The notes under the pieces: model-generated
The model's input: only the letters and a program-made list of their open reading frames with translations
What the model was told of the DNA's origin: nothing
The model's database searches: none
Position numbers and translations under genes: made by a program
Part shown: one piece after another, positions 6,838 to 15,940 of the stretch
Numbering within the stretch: position 1 is the first letter of the stretch
Layout of the letters: every line of letters starts with the position of its first letter
Source: Flagellimonas marinaquae
GTDB lineage: Bacteria > Bacteroidota > Bacteroidia > Flavobacteriales > Flavobacteriaceae
Reading direction: 5' to 3'
DNA length: 64,000 nucleotides
NCBI RefSeq assembly: GCF_023716465.1
Contig: NZ_CP092415.1
Location: 3,387,501 to 3,451,500 of the forward strand

Positions 6838-8756
6838 GTAACAAATTTTTGAATGAGTACCTCTATAAGTGCCAGAAGCAACGCTAAAATAACAAACCAT
6901 TTCCAATAAGCGTAAATGTTATTCTCCGCTTTTAGCTGTTCAAAAAGTTCTGGAATTGAATCCAGGGTGTTTATGTTTTGCAATGTCCCCAAATCCAGGT
7001 ATTTGAGCTGACTTTCCGTTCTTGGGTAATTAAAGCTGATATTTTGTAAAATCTCATTGTCCCGTACTATGGAATAAACCCCATCTTCTGTTGGATTCTG
7101 ATCGAAGGTGAGCTGAACCCTCGCGGGAAAACTCTGTTGCAGCGGTATAAATTCGTACCCTTCCTTGGTCACTTTTAAAATATCATCATTGTCCAATTCT
7201 ACAACAACATCCACGGTAGATGCACTGCCCAATGTGTTAAACAACTTTGGCAATCGTAAGCTCGATTGTGCCATATTATAAAAAGTGGGCACGATCAAAG
7301 GTGAATTAACAAAATTGGAATTTGCCAGCTCCAAAGGCGCCGTAAATACATATAATCTATTGTCACCAATTAAAAAAGGGTTTCCTCCGTCCATGGCCAA
7401 TGCCGTAGCAAGGTTGGTCCGTACATTAAAATATCCATTTGTGGTGGGGTATTGAAAATTGGTCACTTGTTGTTCAAAGACATTTTGGTACAAAGGATGA
7501 TCGAACGAAATCGTGGTCAACTGAGCTTCCGATGAGACTTTTTCGATAAAACGCGTAGAGGATAAACTGGATAGTAAGGAATTGTATGAAGATAGATCGG
7601 TGTTACTGGAGGGAACAATGATCACGGTGCCTCCAGTATTGAAAAACGACCGCAGAACAGTCTGCAAACTACTCGGAATAGCGTTCAAATTATCCAATAC
7701 TATAACGTTTTTATCATCCAAAACACTATAATCGAGTCGATCTGGTGAGAACTTGTTAAAATCGAACTCATCGCCTCGGAACAGACGGTTCAAATAATCA
7801 CTTTCCGATTCGCTTATGGCCAACACTTTTATTTTTTCCCTGGCATTGATATTGAAATAAAATCGGTTATCGTAGGCCAAAGCATTGTCCATAATACTCA
7901 AGTGGCCATCTAATTTTTGATGGACAGGGATGGAGAATTCAACTTCGGCATTTCCGTTCGATGTAAATTTTGCTGCCGTTTTGGCGATTAGTTCCCCATT
8001 GTCATACAACGAAATCGGCACGGGATCATCCTCGGTACCTCCTGAAAGCAGTACTTTAAGACGCCCCTGATCGTTTACACTATCATCCATAAAAACCGAA
8101 TCTATGGACACGTTTGGGACTTGCCGTGGTCGTACGGGAACAAAATGGGCGTTCATGGTAGAATCCAAAACGTTGTTTTGCGAAGCTAATCTTTCTTGAA
8201 AATCAGAAATTACGATCAGATCTTTAATCGATGTTTTGCTTGTAGAAAACAAACTATTGGCCTTTAAACCAATCTCATTCAGGTTGAGCTGTTTATAAGA
8301 GTAGGGTAGTGCCAGCAGCGTATTCTGAATATCTCCTATTCGGATGTTGGTATAGGTTTTATCGTTGGTGAACAAGCTGAATTCCGTGTCACTCCCCACA
8401 TTTTTGATAAAATCCTGAACAGCCTTTTCCAAAACTGGAATCCCATTTTGCTTGCCTTGCATACTAAAGGAATCATCCAAATAAACCACGATCTCTTTTT
8501 CTTGAAGAGCGGTGCTCGAGGAACTGAAAGGTTGTGCAAAGGCAATTATTATAGCTGCCAGTAGCAACAACCGTGTAAACAATAACAACCATTTTTTAAG
8601 GCTGTTGCTTTTTCTGGATTCGGAAACTACCTTTTGTAGCATTGCCACATTGGTAAAAGGTGTTTTGGTAAATCGACGTAATTGAAATAAATGAATCAAT
8701 ATGGGTATTACGAGAAGAAAAAGTGCCCAAAAAATTTCTGGATGTTTAAACTGCAT
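6834..8756 (-). CDS. BatA/von Willebrand type A domain membrane protein
   Basis: A 640-residue protein starting with the BatA (aerotolerance N-terminal, PF07584) region: FKHPEIFWALFLLVIPILIHL, then LLLFTRLLLLAAIII as a second membrane segment. A vWA-like domain follows with a MIDAS motif DDSFS (Asp94, Ser96, Ser98). The long middle part is probably periplasmic or cytoplasmic beta structure, and a final hydrophobic helix ends the protein. The family is inferred to take part in envelope stress or assembly; function is not proven. ATG 8756 fits the family start better than 8762. A protein of similar design lies at 51106-53139. Confidence 0.82.
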   Translation of the reverse strand: MQFKHPEIFWALFLLVIPILIHLFQLRRFTKTPFTNVAMLQKVVSESRKSNSLKKWLLLFTRLLLLAAIIIAFAQPFSSSSTALQEKEIVVYLDDSFSMQGKQNGIPVLEKAVQDFIKNVGSDTEFSLFTNDKTYTNIRIGDIQNTLLALPYSYKQLNLNEIGLKANSLFSTSKTSIKDLIVISDFQERLASQNNVLDSTMNAHFVPVRPRQVPNVSIDSVFMDDSVNDQGRLKVLLSGGTEDDPVPISLYDNGELIAKTAAKFTSNGNAEVEFSIPVHQKLDGHLSIMDNALAYDNRFYFNINAREKIKVLAISESESDYLNRLFRGDEFDFNKFSPDRLDYSVLDDKNVIVLDNLNAIPSSLQTVLRSFFNTGGTVIIVPSSNTDLSSYNSLLSSLSSTRFIEKVSSEAQLTTISFDHPLYQNVFEQQVTNFQYPTTNGYFNVRTNLATALAMDGGNPFLIGDNRLYVFTAPLELANSNFVNSPLIVPTFYNMAQSSLRLPKLFNTLGSASTVDVVVELDNDDILKVTKEGYEFIPLQQSFPARVQLTFDQNPTEDGVYSIVRDNEILQNISFNYPRTESQLKYLDLGTLQNINTLDSIPELFEQLKAENNIYAYWKWFVILALLLALIEVLIQKFVT

Positions 8757-8801
8757 TCCCAATTTTGCTTGATCAAAGATAGGGATTAAAATATTTGGAT
8801 T

Positions 8802-8964
8802 TTAGTATTGATTTGCCAATTGTCCGTAATCCTTGGGCAAAACAGTAAAAGTGTAATCATTTTTGGCCATGGGGAACCATCTTTTCAACACTGATCGCAC
8901 CGTTTTTATACTCTATTTTTGTATTTGGTATGTAAACTATACCTTTTACCGTTTCAATTTTAAA
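8802..8964 (-). pseudogene. Possible frameshifted small gene remnant
   Basis: Directly after the glycosyltransferase stop the same frame stays open for about 35 codons (KIETVKGIVYIPNTKIEY onward) until a TGA at 8857-8859. A second frame opens at ATG 8870 and runs to TAA at 8802-8804 (MAKNDYTFTVLPKDYGQL and on). Dropping one C of the CCCC run near 8871-8874 would join them into one continuous tail. It could be a remnant of a lost gene or a chance arrangement. No family is recognised. Confidence 0.25.
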
Positions 8965-9972
8965 TCAACAGAAAAAGAAATAATCCTGCATCGGGGATTG
9001 GCCCAATTCAGTAAAATAACTTCGAATTTCCTCTTGTGCTTCCTCGTTGGCAACGGTTATGATGCTTTGTGGATTTTTTAATTTCTTCAATGCATTAAAA
9101 TGTACCAATTCTTTACCATAAATGTTTTTTCCGATTTTTTTGGGATTATCGCATAGCCAAACAAAATCCAAGTTTTGTTTTTTAAGACCCTTCGCAATCT
9201 TTTTTCCCTTAAATCCCGCACCCCAGATCACTAGGGGTCTATTGGGTGTACGATTCAACTTTAAAAAATAATGGAGCTTGATCTCCAAAAAATAATTTTG
9301 TGCGTAGTGCTCATGCGTTCGAGAAGTTCGTGTATCATAGTCTCTCCATAAATGGAGTATTTGGTTACATGGGATTATTTGCAAACCATTTTCGTAAAAT
9401 CGGAACGTAAGGTCGTAGTCTTCCGGATATCTGTCCGGTATAAATCCTTGGCATATTTCAAAATCTTGGCGATGGACCATCCAGCATGGGGAGGGAATTG
9501 AGCATTCTTTGTAAATCTCTTCAAAATTGGCCCCATTTTCCGTAAGGTGATTAAGCCATTGTTCGTATCTAGCGTAGCCATTACTAATTCCCCTATGTGA
9601 AAAATATTTTACCTGCCCTACGGCCACGTACCCCATTCCTTGTTTTTTCAATGATGAAACCATTACCTCCAATCGTTCTGGCTTCATTATGTCGTCGGAA
9701 TCCATACGGGTTACATATGCGCCAGTACTTTGGGCATATCCCGTACGTAACGCTGGTATTATTCCCTGCCCCTTATTTTCAAAAACCTTGATGCGTGAAT
9801 CTTTAGTGGAATAGGCGGTTAAGAGCTCTAAACCAGTATCGGTGGAATGATCGTTTACTGCTAAGATTTCCCAATCCGGATATGTTTGGTTTAAAATTGA
9901 ATCTAGGCATTCGGGCAGATAGTGTGCAGTGTTTTTAAAGGGTATTATGATACTGATCTTGCCGTTTTGCAT
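8965..9972 (-). CDS. Family 2 glycosyltransferase
   Basis: A 335-residue GT-A glycosyltransferase. The N-terminus has the typical KISIIIPFKN strand, then ILNQTYPDWEILAVNDHS, and the nucleotide/metal motif DSDD at residues 91-94. The GT domain covers about residues 1-230. The last 95 residues look like a Rossmann-type module (VIWGAGFKGKKIAKGL), sometimes found fused to GT2 enzymes. It should act at the cytoplasmic face on a polysaccharide or glycolipid; donor and acceptor are unknown. It follows the SGNH hydrolase gene by 20 bases on the same strand. Confidence 0.85.
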   Translation of the reverse strand: MQNGKISIIIPFKNTAHYLPECLDSILNQTYPDWEILAVNDHSTDTGLELLTAYSTKDSRIKVFENKGQGIIPALRTGYAQSTGAYVTRMDSDDIMKPERLEVMVSSLKKQGMGYVAVGQVKYFSHRGISNGYARYEQWLNHLTENGANFEEIYKECSIPSPCWMVHRQDFEICQGFIPDRYPEDYDLTFRFYENGLQIIPCNQILHLWRDYDTRTSRTHEHYAQNYFLEIKLHYFLKLNRTPNRPLVIWGAGFKGKKIAKGLKKQNLDFVWLCDNPKKIGKNIYGKELVHFNALKKLKNPQSIITVANEEAQEEIRSYFTELGQSPMQDYFFFC

Positions 9973-9992
9973 AAAATAAAGGACTTGTTCTT

Positions 9993-10688
9993 TTATTGGT
10001 GTTGCAAGACCTGATCTATGGTTTCCTTGACCATTTGCTCCATAATTTTGTAGCCAGCCTTGGTTACATGTACCTCGTCCGTAGTCAATTCGGGTGGCAA
10101 TCCATTTCTGTCATCTGCCATTTTAGAAAAATAATCCAAATATACGGCACCCTTGTCCCTAGCCATATTTTTGAGCATTCTGTTAAGTTTTGGGATTTTA
10201 ATATTGGGCTGCAAACCGGGGCTCCACGGATAATCAAAAGCAGGAAGAACTGAACATACAATGGGTATGATCTGGTTGGCTTGGGCCAGTTCCACCATGG
10301 ATAGGATGTTGTCGTGAATTTGTTTCAAAGTCATAGGACCTGTGTTGCCGGCAATATCGTTCGTACCGGCTAAAATTACCACCGCTTTTGGGTTCAGGTC
10401 AATTACATCTTGCCTAAAGCGCAATAACATTTGAGGAGTTGTTTGTCCACCGATACCACGGTTTATGTACGGGTTTTTATCAAAAAAATCAGGATTTGCG
10501 CCCTTCCACATCTCGGTAATGGAATTACCCATAAAAACTACACGGTTTTCGGTTCCGTTGGAAGTCGAAATACGGGTATTCTCCTTTTTATATTTTTCCA
10601 AATTGGGCCAATCCTGAGCATTTATTTTTGATGAAATGGATAATCCTAAAAATGAAAACATGATCCAATAAATGGTTAGATTCTTCAC
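9993..10688 (-). CDS. Exported SGNH/GDSL hydrolase
   Basis: A 231-residue secreted esterase or lipase-like enzyme. A signal peptide (residues 1-24, ending near INA) precedes the four SGNH blocks: GNSITE with Ser56, GGQTT with the glycine, GTND at 108-111, and DEVHVT with Asp204 and His207. The group acts on carbohydrate esters, acyl groups or platelet-activating factor-like substrates; deacetylation of polysaccharides is a reasonable guess given the glycosyltransferase downstream. The start codon follows a short AT-rich region. Confidence 0.88.
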   Translation of the reverse strand: MKNLTIYWIMFSFLGLSISSKINAQDWPNLEKYKKENTRISTSNGTENRVVFMGNSITEMWKGANPDFFDKNPYINRGIGGQTTPQMLLRFRQDVIDLNPKAVVILAGTNDIAGNTGPMTLKQIHDNILSMVELAQANQIIPIVCSVLPAFDYPWSPGLQPNIKIPKLNRMLKNMARDKGAVYLDYFSKMADDRNGLPPELTTDEVHVTKAGYKIMEQMVKETIDQVLQHQ

Positions 10689-10720
10689 AAGGGATGGTTT
10701 TGGTTAAAAATAGAAAAATA

Positions 10721-10990
10721 TCAGGGTATTAAAAGTAAATACAGAATAAAAAAGAAGATAATAGTGGCTATAACAGCATAGATCATATGCCTTTTCTCTT
10801 TTTCTTTTTGAATAAACATTTTTTTACGAATACGAGCTATATCCCTTTGGGTGGATTTTTTAAAATATAATTCAGTAACATTTTTAGTGCCGTAAACATC
10901 GTCTTTAGATTTTAATTTTCTTTTTTTGAGCATGCTTCTATTGAGCTTCATACTCTTTATGGCATGCATCATGCTACCTTCTCCTCCCAT
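10721..10990 (-). CDS. Small basic protein with C-terminal membrane helix
   Basis: An 89-residue protein: a strongly basic N-terminal half (KLNRSMLKKRKLKSKDD), then a charged stretch, and one hydrophobic segment at the C-terminus (about residues 69-88, ending LLLIP). The topology suggests a tail-anchored inner membrane protein with its basic part in the cytoplasm. ATG codons at 10972 and 10969 (MMHAIKSMK) are alternative starts that omit six or seven residues. Similar short proteins are conserved in flavobacteria as far as I recall. Function unknown. Confidence 0.65.
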   Translation of the reverse strand: MGGEGSMMHAIKSMKLNRSMLKKRKLKSKDDVYGTKNVTELYFKKSTQRDIARIRKKMFIQKEKEKRHMIYAVIATIIFFFILYLLLIP

Positions 10991-11067
10991 AGTTGATATA
11001 TTTTAGTATATCAGTGTCTTTTATTGTGGTTTTGTTACATCATAATTTAATCCACAGGGAATTACTC

Positions 11068-11104
11068 AATAAAAAAGCGATATAACTAAAAAAGTTATAC
11101 CGCC
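11068..11104 (-). terminator. Terminator of the S10 peptidase gene
   Basis: On the minus strand GCGGTATAACT pairs with AGTTATATCGC (11077-11087 with 11093-11103, one G-U) and is followed by six Ts. It lies just past the carboxypeptidase stop codon. Confidence 0.85.
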
Positions 11105-11129
11105 TAATTTTGGTTTAATAGTATTGGGA

Positions 11130-12614
11130 TTAATATTTTGCGCTCTTGCCTTTTGCTTGTGTTCTTAAAATAAAAGCCCGTATGTCTTCATTTGCGGCCT
11201 TTAGGTCTTCTCTCCTCAAATACATCATGTGGCCGGAACGGTACCCTTTAAATTCAAAACGATCTTTCATTCTACCACTTGGATCAACTTGGGACATGGT
11301 GTATTTAGCTGCAAAATAGGTGCAAGCACCATCGTAATATCCCGATTGCACCAAAACATTCAAGTACGGGTTTTGTGCCATGGCCTGTCTTAGATTGTCA
11401 CGCACATTGTCGTTTTCATTGTCCCATGGGTGTACAGGACCGAACATATTGTATTTTATATCGGTCTTGAAGTTTAGCTCTTCCTGCAAATAATAGTTAA
11501 TTGCTGGGGTGAAGCTATGCAACCAAGAAGTCAGTTCTGGAGAGTAATCCGGGCGCGTACCTGCCAATGTTTTATCTATTCCCAAATAGCGGCTATCCAA
11601 TCGGCCAACGGTATATCCTCCTTTTTCCCTTAAAAGGGCCTTCCAAAAAAACTGTGTGGGAACATCCAAATTATGGTCTAGGATATCTTTTGCTTTTAAA
11701 CCTGAGTAGCGGGCCATTTTATCGGCGATGGACTTCCGTTCCGCATCTGCAATAAACCCACCCTTGGCAATGGCCGGTAATAATTCGTTTATGGTGAACT
11801 CTTCAACTTCTGGCAAAACTTCCAACAAATCCTTGCTTTGCAAATCGGATGGCAAAGCTTTGTGGTGCCATGCCGCAGCTGCAAAGTATGGTAAGTTCAA
11901 AGCACTGGAAACGGGATCATTGTCGCGGAACACCTTGTAATCCGCAGGTGAAACCATGATTACACCGTTCAAGTACATCCACTGTTGGTTTTGCAATGCC
12001 AAGGACAATCCCATAACACGTGTTCCACCATAGCTTTCACCCACAATATATTTTGGGGAGTTCCATCTATTGTTCCGTGTTACAAATGTATTCAGCCATT
12101 CTGCCAAATATTTGGTATCGGCATTGATCCCAAAGAATTTTTTTCGGTCTACTTCCTTTCCGGTTTCCGGTATGGTTCTGGAATAACCTGTGTTTACCGG
12201 GTTTACGTAAACAATATCGGTAACATCCAAAACAGAATATGGATTTTCCTTTACGCCATAGGGCTGAACAGGGTAACCTTCGTCATCAATTTTTAGGATT
12301 CTTGGACCGGTGTAGGCCAAATGCATCCAAACGGAACCAGAGCCCGGACCTCCATTGAACGAAATCAACAATGGACGGGAAGATCTGTCTTTTACCCCAT
12401 TTTTGGTATAATAGGTATAATGTAAGGATGCAACGGGCTCTCCCATTTCGTCCCAAACAGGTTGTGTGCCCGTGGTAGCTGAATAATCGATTCGTGCACC
12501 ATTTATGGTAACGGAGTGCTGGGTAGTAATGGTAGTGTCTACAGGAAGTTTTCTTTCTTGGGCAAATGTAATGGTCGCACAGAACGCCATACCCAATAAT
12601 AAAAGTTTTTTCAT
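11130..12614 (-). CDS. Exported S10 family serine carboxypeptidase
   Basis: A 494-residue secreted peptidase of the carboxypeptidase Y family. A signal peptide (residues 1-18, ending TFAQ) is followed by SFNGGPGSGSVW (oxyanion region), GESYGG with the nucleophile Ser194, an Asp in GYYDGACTY and the catalytic histidine in GYRSGHMMY near the C-terminus. Full length for bacterial S10 proteins. It should trim C-terminal residues of peptides in the periplasm or outside the cell, which fits a peptide-using marine flavobacterium. It is a single gene with its own terminator and a 190-base upstream region. Confidence 0.92.
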   Translation of the reverse strand: MKKLLLLGMAFCATITFAQERKLPVDTTITTQHSVTINGARIDYSATTGTQPVWDEMGEPVASLHYTYYTKNGVKDRSSRPLLISFNGGPGSGSVWMHLAYTGPRILKIDDEGYPVQPYGVKENPYSVLDVTDIVYVNPVNTGYSRTIPETGKEVDRKKFFGINADTKYLAEWLNTFVTRNNRWNSPKYIVGESYGGTRVMGLSLALQNQQWMYLNGVIMVSPADYKVFRDNDPVSSALNLPYFAAAAWHHKALPSDLQSKDLLEVLPEVEEFTINELLPAIAKGGFIADAERKSIADKMARYSGLKAKDILDHNLDVPTQFFWKALLREKGGYTVGRLDSRYLGIDKTLAGTRPDYSPELTSWLHSFTPAINYYLQEELNFKTDIKYNMFGPVHPWDNENDNVRDNLRQAMAQNPYLNVLVQSGYYDGACTYFAAKYTMSQVDPSGRMKDRFEFKGYRSGHMMYLRREDLKAANEDIRAFILRTQAKGKSAKY

Positions 12615-12806
12615 TTTATATGGTTGAATTAGTCTAGTTCATAAAAATAAGGAATTTGATATTGGTTTCCTTAAATCTAGGTTTGAAAAAAATCACCTAT
12701 CGTATTTATATCTCTCTTTGGATTTAATAAATACAAGATATAAAAATGTACAATTGGCTTTTTGATAGGTATAATCAGAATTAACTGATGATAGTTTGTT
12801 AAGGGT

Positions 12807-13571
12807 TTAGAATCTCTCAAAAACTCCCAACCCAAATAGGGCAAAATCATATTTTACAGGGTCGACGGCATCCAGTTTTCTCAGGTTTTTGTCCAGTTCC
12901 TGTAATGCCTTGGCATCGTTCTGTTTACGCTTTAGTAATTTGAGTTTGCGGGCCACATTGCCAGAATGCACATCCAACGGGCAGGAGAGTTTGGAAGGGG
13001 CAATGCCTTTCCATAAGCCAAAATCAACTCCCGTACTGCTATCACGGACCATCCATCGTAAAAACATATTGATGCGTTTTGCCGCGGATCCCTTTTTGGG
13101 GTCGGACACATGTTTTTGGGTGCGATTTTGATGAGGGAGTTCAAAAAATAGTTGTTTGAACTCCGAAATTGCGGGCTGCATGGAATCCTTGGTCTGGTAT
13201 TGGGTAAAAATCGTCTCCAATCCTCCATGTTCTTGGTAGATGTTTTGGAGACTGGTTACAAAGTAACCAAGATCAATACCATTAAAAGTGCGGTGTACAA
13301 ATGTCGAGAGTTCACTAAGGTTCTCCTCGGTATGGGTCATCACAAAATCGTAGGGCGAGTTGCCCATTAAATCCATAAGTTTGTTTGCATTGTTAATAAT
13401 GCTCTTACGGTTGCCCCAGGCTATGGTAGCCGTTAAAAAAGCGCTGATCTCAATATCCTCTTTTAATGCAAACTTGTGCGGAATCTGTAAAGGGTCGTCC
13501 TCTAAAAACTTGGGATGATCGTATTCCTCTACCTTGGCATCGAGAAATTCCTTGAGTTCTGCTTTGGTCAT
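12807..13571 (-). CDS. TIGR02757 family protein
   Basis: From ATG 13571 the product has 254 residues and matches the Bacteroidota TIGR02757 family by its ATIAWGNRKSIINNANKLM, RRTFNG-like (HRTFNGID), AAKRINMFLRWMVR and SCPLDVHSGNVARKL blocks. The last two recall HhH-type DNA glycosylase folds, so a nucleic acid role is possible but unproven. An earlier in-frame start at 13598 lies within the ABC transporter gene. The start is one base from that gene's stop, so they are almost certainly cotranscribed. Confidence 0.8.
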   Translation of the reverse strand: MTKAELKEFLDAKVEEYDHPKFLEDDPLQIPHKFALKEDIEISAFLTATIAWGNRKSIINNANKLMDLMGNSPYDFVMTHTEENLSELSTFVHRTFNGIDLGYFVTSLQNIYQEHGGLETIFTQYQTKDSMQPAISEFKQLFFELPHQNRTQKHVSDPKKGSAAKRINMFLRWMVRDSSTGVDFGLWKGIAPSKLSCPLDVHSGNVARKLKLLKRKQNDAKALQELDKNLRKLDAVDPVKYDFALFGLGVFERF

Positions 13572-13572
13572 A

Positions 13573-14241
13573 CTAATTCTTGGAGACAATCCGACCATCT
13601 ACCATGGTTAGTTTTCGGTCCGCCATATCGGCAAGGTCCAGATTATGCGTTACTAGAACAAAGGTTTGTCCAAACTCTTCCCGCAACTGAAAAAACAGTT
13701 TGTGTAGATTATCGGCACTTTCAGAATCCAAATTACCACTGGGTTCATCGGCCAAAACCACCGATGGTTTGTTCATTAAAGAACGGGCAACTGCCACTCG
13801 CTGCTGTTCCCCACCGGACAGTGCGTTGGGTTTATGGTCGTAACGGTCCTTTAATCCCAGAAAATCCAAAAGCTCTTTGGCACGTTGTTCAGCTTCGGTA
13901 CGGGATGTTTTTTTAATAAAGGCAGGTATGCATACATTTTCCAATGCGGTAAACTCGGGCAATAATTGATGAAACTGAAAAATAAACCCGATATGCTCGT
14001 TGCGAAATTGAGCCAAGTTTTTGTCATTCAATTGGTTTACGTCCGTGTTATTGATCAAAAGAGCACTTTCTTCCTTGTTGGTAGGGGTGTCCAAGGTTCC
14101 CAGAATTTGTAGCAAGGTCGTTTTTCCTGCTCCAGAAGCGCCAACAATGGAAACAACTTCACCTTTTTTAATATCGAGGTCAACTCCCTGCAATACCTTG
14201 AGGTCTCCGTAACTTTTTTGAATATTTGTAGCCTTGATCAT
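13573..14241 (-). CDS. lolD: ABC transporter ATP-binding protein, LolD/MacB type
   Basis: A 222-residue ATPase with Walker A GASGAGKT (residues 34-41), signature LSGGEQQR, Walker [13 protein letters not shown] and the H-loop VTHNLDLA. The [16 protein letters not shown]-loop region is typical of the LolD/MacB group, which drives lipoprotein release or membrane-extrusion (mechanotransmission) systems. No permease gene is next to it, so the partner is elsewhere. It leads a two-gene unit with the TIGR02757 gene. The symbol rests on subfamily resemblance only. Confidence 0.85.
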   Translation of the reverse strand: MIKATNIQKSYGDLKVLQGVDLDIKKGEVVSIVGASGAGKTTLLQILGTLDTPTNKEESALLINNTDVNQLNDKNLAQFRNEHIGFIFQFHQLLPEFTALENVCIPAFIKKTSRTEAEQRAKELLDFLGLKDRYDHKPNALSGGEQQRVAVARSLMNKPSVVLADEPSGNLDSESADNLHKLFFQLREEFGQTFVLVTHNLDLADMADRKLTMVDGRIVSKN

Positions 14242-14408
14242 AACTAATTGTTCGGTGTTCGAAGATAATGATTACTGTTGTATTGTAAAGTTTGTTCGAA
14301 GTGGGATTTTTTTGCAAATACCATTTAAAAGTAATGGCCGGACAACCAAGTTCGACTAAGATGCATATAAATATTTGTTATAAATCGTAATACAATATAA
14401 ATATTGTT

Positions 14409-14416
14409 TAACTTTG
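14409..14416 (+). promoter_or_regulatory. -7 promoter box of msrA-folE
   Basis: TAACTTTG matches TAnnTTTG and ends seven bases before the msrA ATG, so the transcript would have almost no leader. The nearest suitable TTG upstream (14375-14377) is farther than usual. Confidence 0.5.
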
Positions 14417-14423
14417 AAAAGAA

Positions 14424-14987
14424 ATGAATAAACAAAATGATTCAATATTGGAAACTGCAATTTTAGCAGGAGGTTGTTTTTGGTGTACCGAAGCCGTATT
14501 CCAAAGGCTAAACGGAGTAGTGGAAGTAGTTTCCGGATATACAGGCGGGACTATAAAAAACCCAGCATACCGCGAAATTTGTACCGGTCGTACGGGCCAT
14601 GCCGAAGGTGTAAAAATAACATTTGATCCATCGATAATATCCTATGCCGAACTTTTGGAGGTGTTTTTTGCTACACATGACCCCACCACGCTCAACCGAC
14701 AGGGAAACGATGTTGGCACGCAATACCGAAGTGATATTTTTTATACTTCGCCCGAGCAAAAACAAATTGCCGAGGATTTTATCAACTTGTTGGACAACGA
14801 AAGTATCTTTGATTCTCCTATTGTTACCCAGATATCCGAGGAAAAACCTTTTTATTTGGCAGAAAAAGAGCATCACGATTATTACAACGGACATAGAGAG
14901 CAACCGTATTGTCAAATTATAATAGATCCCAAGATCAAAAAATTGAACAATTATTTTTCAAAAAAGCTAAAACATGGCACCATATAG
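14424..14987 (+). CDS. msrA: Peptide-methionine (S)-S-oxide reductase
   Basis: A 187-residue MsrA that repairs methionine-S-sulfoxide in proteins. The active-site motif [11 protein letters not shown] (Cys18) is near the N-terminus, followed by [43 protein letters not shown] and EHHDYY. No signal peptide, so it is cytoplasmic. Its last codons overlap folE by 14 bases, which suggests translational coupling. The MsrB domain found fused to some MsrA proteins is absent. Confidence 0.95.
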   Translation: MNKQNDSILETAILAGGCFWCTEAVFQRLNGVVEVVSGYTGGTIKNPAYREICTGRTGHAEGVKITFDPSIISYAELLEVFFATHDPTTLNRQGNDVGTQYRSDIFYTSPEQKQIAEDFINLLDNESIFDSPIVTQISEEKPFYLAEKEHHDYYNGHREQPYCQIIIDPKIKKLNNYFSKKLKHGTI

Positions 14988-15573
14988 AAACCTCGAAGAA
15001 TATAACATAGAGATCACCAATGAGGTAAAAGACCATTTTTCCAAAATTGTGGACGATATCGGGGAAGATGTAACCAGGGAAGGTTTGATCAAAACACCAG
15101 AACGTGCGGCGAAGGCCATGCTTTTCTTAACACAGGGGTACAAGCAGAATGCAGAAGAAATATTAAAAGGGGCCATGTTCGCGGAAGAATATGACGACAT
15201 GGTAATAATAAAGGATATCGAATTGTATTCCTTGTGCGAACACCATATGTTGCCCTTTTTCGGGAAGGCCCATGTTGCTTATATTCCCAACGGCCACATT
15301 GTAGGATTGAGCAAAATTCCCCGCGTTGTGGATGTTTTTGCGCGCAGGTTACAGGTTCAAGAACGGTTGACCCACGATATCCTGGAGTGTATCAATTCTA
15401 CTCTAAAACCTAAGGGTGTCGCTGTGGTAATTGAGGCTTCCCATATGTGTATGATGATGCGAGGGGTGCAAAAGCAAAACTCTGTTACCACAACTTCGGG
15501 TTTTAGAGGACAGTTCGAGAAAATTGAGACCCGTAACGAGTTTTTGAAACTTATTAGTGCCGATTTGTCCTAA
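14974..15573 (+). CDS. folE: GTP cyclohydrolase I
   Basis: A 199-residue enzyme converting GTP to 7,8-dihydroneopterin triphosphate, the first step of tetrahydrofolate synthesis. Zinc ligands are Cys88 and His91 in LCEHHMLPF and Cys159 in [32 protein letters not shown] and the final TTSGFRG are also canonical. The length is normal. The start lies within the end of msrA in another frame. Confidence 0.96.
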   Translation: MAPYRNLEEYNIEITNEVKDHFSKIVDDIGEDVTREGLIKTPERAAKAMLFLTQGYKQNAEEILKGAMFAEEYDDMVIIKDIELYSLCEHHMLPFFGKAHVAYIPNGHIVGLSKIPRVVDVFARRLQVQERLTHDILECINSTLKPKGVAVVIEASHMCMMMRGVQKQNSVTTTSGFRGQFEKIETRNEFLKLISADLS

Positions 15574-15612
15574 TCCTTTTTCAAATTAATCGGGAATTGC
15601 TATTTTTCCCAT

Positions 15613-15915
15613 ATGGCAGAAGAAAAGGACAAAAAATACCGTAATCTACTTTTAGGTTTACTTTTTGATGGCATTGGTATGCTATCTTTTGCAATTCCGG
15701 GAATAGGAGAGTTTTCCGATGTAATTTGGGCGCCCATTGCTGGTTGGCTCATGACGCGTTTGTATAAAGGCAGGGTCGGTCAAGCTGCCGGTCTGATTAC
15801 CTTTGCGGAAGAGTTGATCCCAGGGTTGGATGTTATTCCGACCTTTACCTTAACATGGATATATACCTATTTGTTGGGCAAAAAAAGGGTCGACCCTAAA
15901 AAGATTGACCCTTAA
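15613..15915 (+). CDS. Small conserved membrane protein
   Basis: A 100-residue protein with hydrophobic segments around residues 12-32 and 72-88 and a conserved-looking middle (FSDVIWAPIAGWLMTRLYKG, FAEELIPGLDVIPTFT). The ends are charged and probably cytoplasmic. It follows folE by 39 bases and may belong to the same unit. Similar short proteins are widespread in Bacteroidota from memory, without known function. Confidence 0.75.
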   Translation: MAEEKDKKYRNLLLGLLFDGIGMLSFAIPGIGEFSDVIWAPIAGWLMTRLYKGRVGQAAGLITFAEELIPGLDVIPTFTLTWIYTYLLGKKRVDPKKIDP

Positions 15916-15940
15916 TTCTTGAAAACTTATGTCCTGCACA

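Noticed and set aside
14967..15200. Open frames on the minus strand opposite folE and many other genes
   Set aside because: They are reading-frame shadows of well supported genes, without family resemblance or expression signals.
15887..15915. GGGTCGACCC palindrome and AAGGGTC/GACCCTT repeat as terminator or operator
   Set aside because: It lies within the coding end of the small membrane protein (KKRVDPKKIDP) and has no T-run.
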